Made by a program: the position numbers and the translations under genes | Assembly (NCBI RefSeq): GCF_015910535.1 | Contig: NZ_JACBJG010000005.1 | Location: 124,001 to 188,000, forward strand | Reading direction: 5' to 3' | Origin: Saccharomonospora sp. NB11 | Lineage (GTDB): Bacteria > Actinomycetota > Actinomycetes > Mycobacteriales > Pseudonocardiaceae | Length of the DNA: 64,000 nt | Shown here: one piece after another, positions 61,831 through 64,000 of the stretch | Position numbering within the stretch: the stretch's first letter is position 1 | Layout: each line of letters opens with the position of its first letter | Notes under the pieces: generated by a model | The model's database searches: none | What the model was told of the DNA's origin: nothing | The model's input: only the letters and a program-made list of their open reading frames with translations

Positions 61831-62640
61831 CTACGCGGCTTGGCAGGTGGGACACCAGTACAGGTTGCGACCCACGAGTTCGGCGTGGGCCACCGCGGTG
61901 CCGCACACGAGGCATGGTTGCCCGGCGCGGCGATAGACGTAGACCTCTCCCCCGTGCCGGTCGTTGCGGGGAGCTCGTCCCGTGACCTCGGGCCGGTGTT
62001 CCCAGGCGACCGTGTCGATCCGGCCCACGCGCACACCGTCCCGCATGAGCTCGCACAAATCCGCCCAGATGGCATCCCACTGCTCCCGCGCCAGCGACTT
62101 GCCGGGCAGGGTGGGCGCGAGCTGTTGCCGGAACAGGACCTCGGCACGGTAGACGTTGCCGACGCCCGCGATCACCGACTGGTCCATCAGCAGGGCGGCC
62201 ACCGACGTCCTGGACCGGCGGATGCGGTCCCACGCCCGCTCGGGATCGGCGTCGCGGCGCAGCGGATCCGGGCCGAGCCGCGCGACGATCTTCTCTGCCT
62301 CAGGCAGAGTGAGCAGCTCGCACCGGGTCGGACCGCGCAGGTCGGTCCAGTGCGTGCCGCCCACAATGCGCATGCGCACCTGACCGACGGGTTCGGTGGC
62401 GGGCAGGGTCTGCTCGGTGAACGCGCCGTACAGGCCGAGGTGCACATGGACGATCCCGTGTGGACCGTAGTGGTGGAACAGGTGCTTGCCGTGGGCCTCG
62501 GCCGCCGTCATGACGTGCCCGTCGACGACGGCGGCCTCGGCGGCGAAACGTCCCTGCGGGCTCGACACCTCGACCGGAGTACCGACGTAGCGGCGGTGAT
62601 GCAGCCGCGCCAACCGGTGCAGGGTGTGCCCTTCCGGCAT
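61831..62640 (-). CDS. nei: Fpg/Nei family DNA glycosylase
   Basis: 269-aa base-excision repair enzyme. N-terminal MPEGHT provides the catalytic Pro and Glu (P2, E3; mature N-terminal proline). The H2TH part contains DQSVIAGVGNVYRAEVLF, and the C-terminal zinc finger CLVCG...YWCPTC. MPEGHT with His at 5 points to the Nei/Nei2 branch rather than MutM. Overlaps the rpiB stop (TGATG). Confidence 0.92.
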   Translation of the reverse strand: MPEGHTLHRLARLHHRRYVGTPVEVSSPQGRFAAEAAVVDGHVMTAAEAHGKHLFHHYGPHGIVHVHLGLYGAFTEQTLPATEPVGQVRMRIVGGTHWTDLRGPTRCELLTLPEAEKIVARLGPDPLRRDADPERAWDRIRRSRTSVAALLMDQSVIAGVGNVYRAEVLFRQQLAPTLPGKSLAREQWDAIWADLCELMRDGVRVGRIDTVAWEHRPEVTGRAPRNDRHGGEVYVYRRAGQPCLVCGTAVAHAELVGRNLYWCPTCQAA

Positions 62641-63131
62641 CAGCTCTCCGGCAGCTCGGGAGCCGTGCCGGTGCGCTCGTAGTCGCTGATCTGTCCGACA
62701 CGCCGCACGTGGCGGGCGTCGTCGGACGCAGGCGTGGTCAAGAACGCCTCGACGATCTCGGTGGCCTCGTCGAGGGAGTGCATCCGCGCGCCCACGCCGA
62801 TCAACTGGGCGTGGTTGTGCTCGCGGGTGAGCTTCGCCGTCTCCACGCTCCAGGCCAGTCCGGCCCGAGCGCCGGGCACCTTGTTCGCGGCGATCTGCTC
62901 GCCGTTGCCCGATCCGCCGATGACGACGCCGAGGCTGCCTTCGTCGGCCACCACCCGGCGGGCGGTCTCGATGCAGAACGCCGGATAGTCGTCCGCCGCG
63001 TCGTAGACGTGCGGGCCGACGTCGGTGACCTCGTACCCCTTCTCGCGAAGGTGGGTGGCGAGGTGGTTCTTCAGCTCGAAACCGGCATGGTCACTTCCCA
63101 GGTACACGCGCACGGCTGTCAAGTCTGCCAT
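62640..63131 (-). CDS. rpiB: ribose-5-phosphate isomerase B
   Basis: 163-aa isomerase linking ribose-5-phosphate and ribulose-5-phosphate in the pentose phosphate pathway. RVYLGSDHAGFELKNHL at the N terminus, GGSGNGEQIAANKVPGARAG and HNHAQLIGVGAR mark the RpiB/LacAB family. ATG at 63131 (MADLTAVRVYLGSDHAG) is preferred to an upstream start. Same order as Rv2464c-Rv2465c. Confidence 0.95.
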   Translation of the reverse strand: MADLTAVRVYLGSDHAGFELKNHLATHLREKGYEVTDVGPHVYDAADDYPAFCIETARRVVADEGSLGVVIGGSGNGEQIAANKVPGARAGLAWSVETAKLTREHNHAQLIGVGARMHSLDEATEIVEAFLTTPASDDARHVRRVGQISDYERTGTAPELPES

Positions 63132-63196
63132 CCGTCGAGCGCATCGACGTAGCCACCCGAGTCCGGTGAGGGCCACGACACCGTACGCTTCCGGCC

Positions 63197-63937
63197 ATGG
63201 ACACCCGGTGGGCGGAGATCGGCGACGGCGTGCTGGTGCGTCGGTACGCGGAGCTCGATCTGTCGGTGGGTCTCGTCCTCGGCGACGAGCGTTGCCTGGT
63301 GGTGGACGTGCGCGGCGACGCGGAACAGGGTGCGGAATTCGCCGCCGCCGTCCGCGAGGTGACCCGCCTGCCGTGGACGGTGGTCCTCACGCACGACCAC
63401 TTCGACCACGCCTACGGGCTCGGCGCGTTCCTGCCGTGCGACGCGTGGGCCCACCCGGCCTGCTGGGACGAGCTGGTGCGGCTCGACAAGGTCGCCGAGC
63501 CGGGACTTCCCGTGGCCGACCGGGTCGAGCTGGACCTCGGTGGCCGCCGGGTGGTGCTCGCCCACCCCGGCGTGGCCCACACCGCGGGCGACGTCGTGGC
63601 GTACGTCCCCGACGCCGACGTGATGTTCGCGGGCGATCTCGTCGAGCACGTGCCCGACGGGACCTTCAGCGCCGAGTCGTTCGGCACCGACACGGTCCTC
63701 TCCCGCTGGCCCGCCGCGTTGCGGCGGCTCGCCGCGTTCGACGCGGCCACGGTGGTGCCCGGACACGGTGCCCCGGCAGGTCCCGAACTGGTCGAGACCT
63801 GCCGGGCTCAGCTTCTGGCGCTGCTCGACCTCCGCGCCGAGGTGCAGTCGGGACGGCTCACCCCGGACGACGCACTCGCCCGCTCGCCGCTGCCCGCCGA
63901 CGTCACCTCGGCCGCGTTGACCAAGCCCGCCGACTGA
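63197..63937 (+). CDS. MBL fold metallo-hydrolase
   Basis: 246-aa metallo-beta-lactamase-fold enzyme. The metal motif is VVLTHDHFDHAYG (HxHxDH). Further ligands are in HPGVAHTAGDVV, FAGDLVE and VVPGHGAP. Substrate unknown; the glyoxalase II-like and quorum-lactonase branches look similar. ATG at 63197, divergent from rpiB by 65 nt. Confidence 0.88.
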   Translation: MDTRWAEIGDGVLVRRYAELDLSVGLVLGDERCLVVDVRGDAEQGAEFAAAVREVTRLPWTVVLTHDHFDHAYGLGAFLPCDAWAHPACWDELVRLDKVAEPGLPVADRVELDLGGRRVVLAHPGVAHTAGDVVAYVPDADVMFAGDLVEHVPDGTFSAESFGTDTVLSRWPAALRRLAAFDAATVVPGHGAPAGPELVETCRAQLLALLDLRAEVQSGRLTPDDALARSPLPADVTSAALTKPAD

Positions 63938-63941
63938 GCCG

Positions 63942-64000
63942 TCAGTCGAACTTCAGCGAACCCGTGCGCGTGCGCTTCAGCTCGAAGAAGTCGGGGTAGC
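63942..64000 (-). CDS. C-terminal fragment of an unidentified protein
   Basis: The last 18 codons of a minus-strand gene enter from the right edge, reading YPDFFELKRTRTGSLKFD and stop at TGA (63944-63942). Too short to identify. Convergent with the MBL gene. Confidence 0.55.
   Translation of the reverse strand, partial: YPDFFELKRTRTGSLKFD

Overview
The window is high-GC actinobacterial chromosome, most like the family Pseudonocardiaceae (a Saccharomonospora- or Amycolatopsis-type genome). The basis is G+C near 70%, frequent GTG starts, 4-nt ATGA/GTGA gene overlaps, and a backbone whose order matches, from memory, the Mycobacterium tuberculosis stretch from rpsT/holA (Rv2412-13) to nei/rpiB (Rv2464c-65c). 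Genus is an inference; no rRNA gene is present. No insertion sequence, prophage or CRISPR array was seen.

Backbone (mostly minus strand): rpsT and holA; comEC-comEA; DegV, octT-like, gpgP, rsfS, nadD; proB-obgE-rpmA-rplU; rne; ndk; DUF4233 protein and folC; valS; clpX, clpP2, clpP1, tig; then two tRNA genes, nei and rpiB. These cover replication, competence-type DNA uptake, glucosylglycerate/NAD metabolism, ribosome and RNA processing, folate, and proteolysis/folding.

Four blocks interrupt the backbone. (1) 3.07-4.5 kb: a stand-alone threonine synthase gene behind a SAM-I riboswitch. (2) 19.7-24.4 kb: a secreted subtilase, a DoxX-type protein and a three-gene ABC-2 exporter. (3) 27.1-40.1 kb: a methyltransferase, a P450 with a decayed ferredoxin remnant, a TetR regulator, then a six-gene sugar operon (ABC ATPase, two permeases, binding lipoprotein, sugar epimerase, and a giant secreted ThuA/glucose-sorbosone dehydrogenase) and a secreted SGNH esterase. 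(4) 51.2-59.2 kb: NhaA, a DUF3040 protein, then a soluble LytS-like kinase with a LytTR regulator leading into two sodium/carboxylate symporters, each preceded by a small two-helix membrane protein. Between valS and clpX lie a GPP34 protein, fdhD, a Tat-exported esterase and a MEDS/HATPase regulator.

The most unusual signals are mostly non-coding. Two perfect DnaA boxes sit in direct repeat upstream of comEA. A 21-bp-period repeat with a GGACACG core occurs as three-unit arrays at two separate gene ends. The SAM-I riboswitch controls a threonine-synthase-like gene and overlaps its Shine-Dalgarno sequence. Two CRP-type sites lie upstream of an NlpC/P60 gene. The comEC frame has lost its normal stop and runs about 1.1 kb antisense into thrC. 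A strong, apparently leaderless promoter drives the sugar operon.
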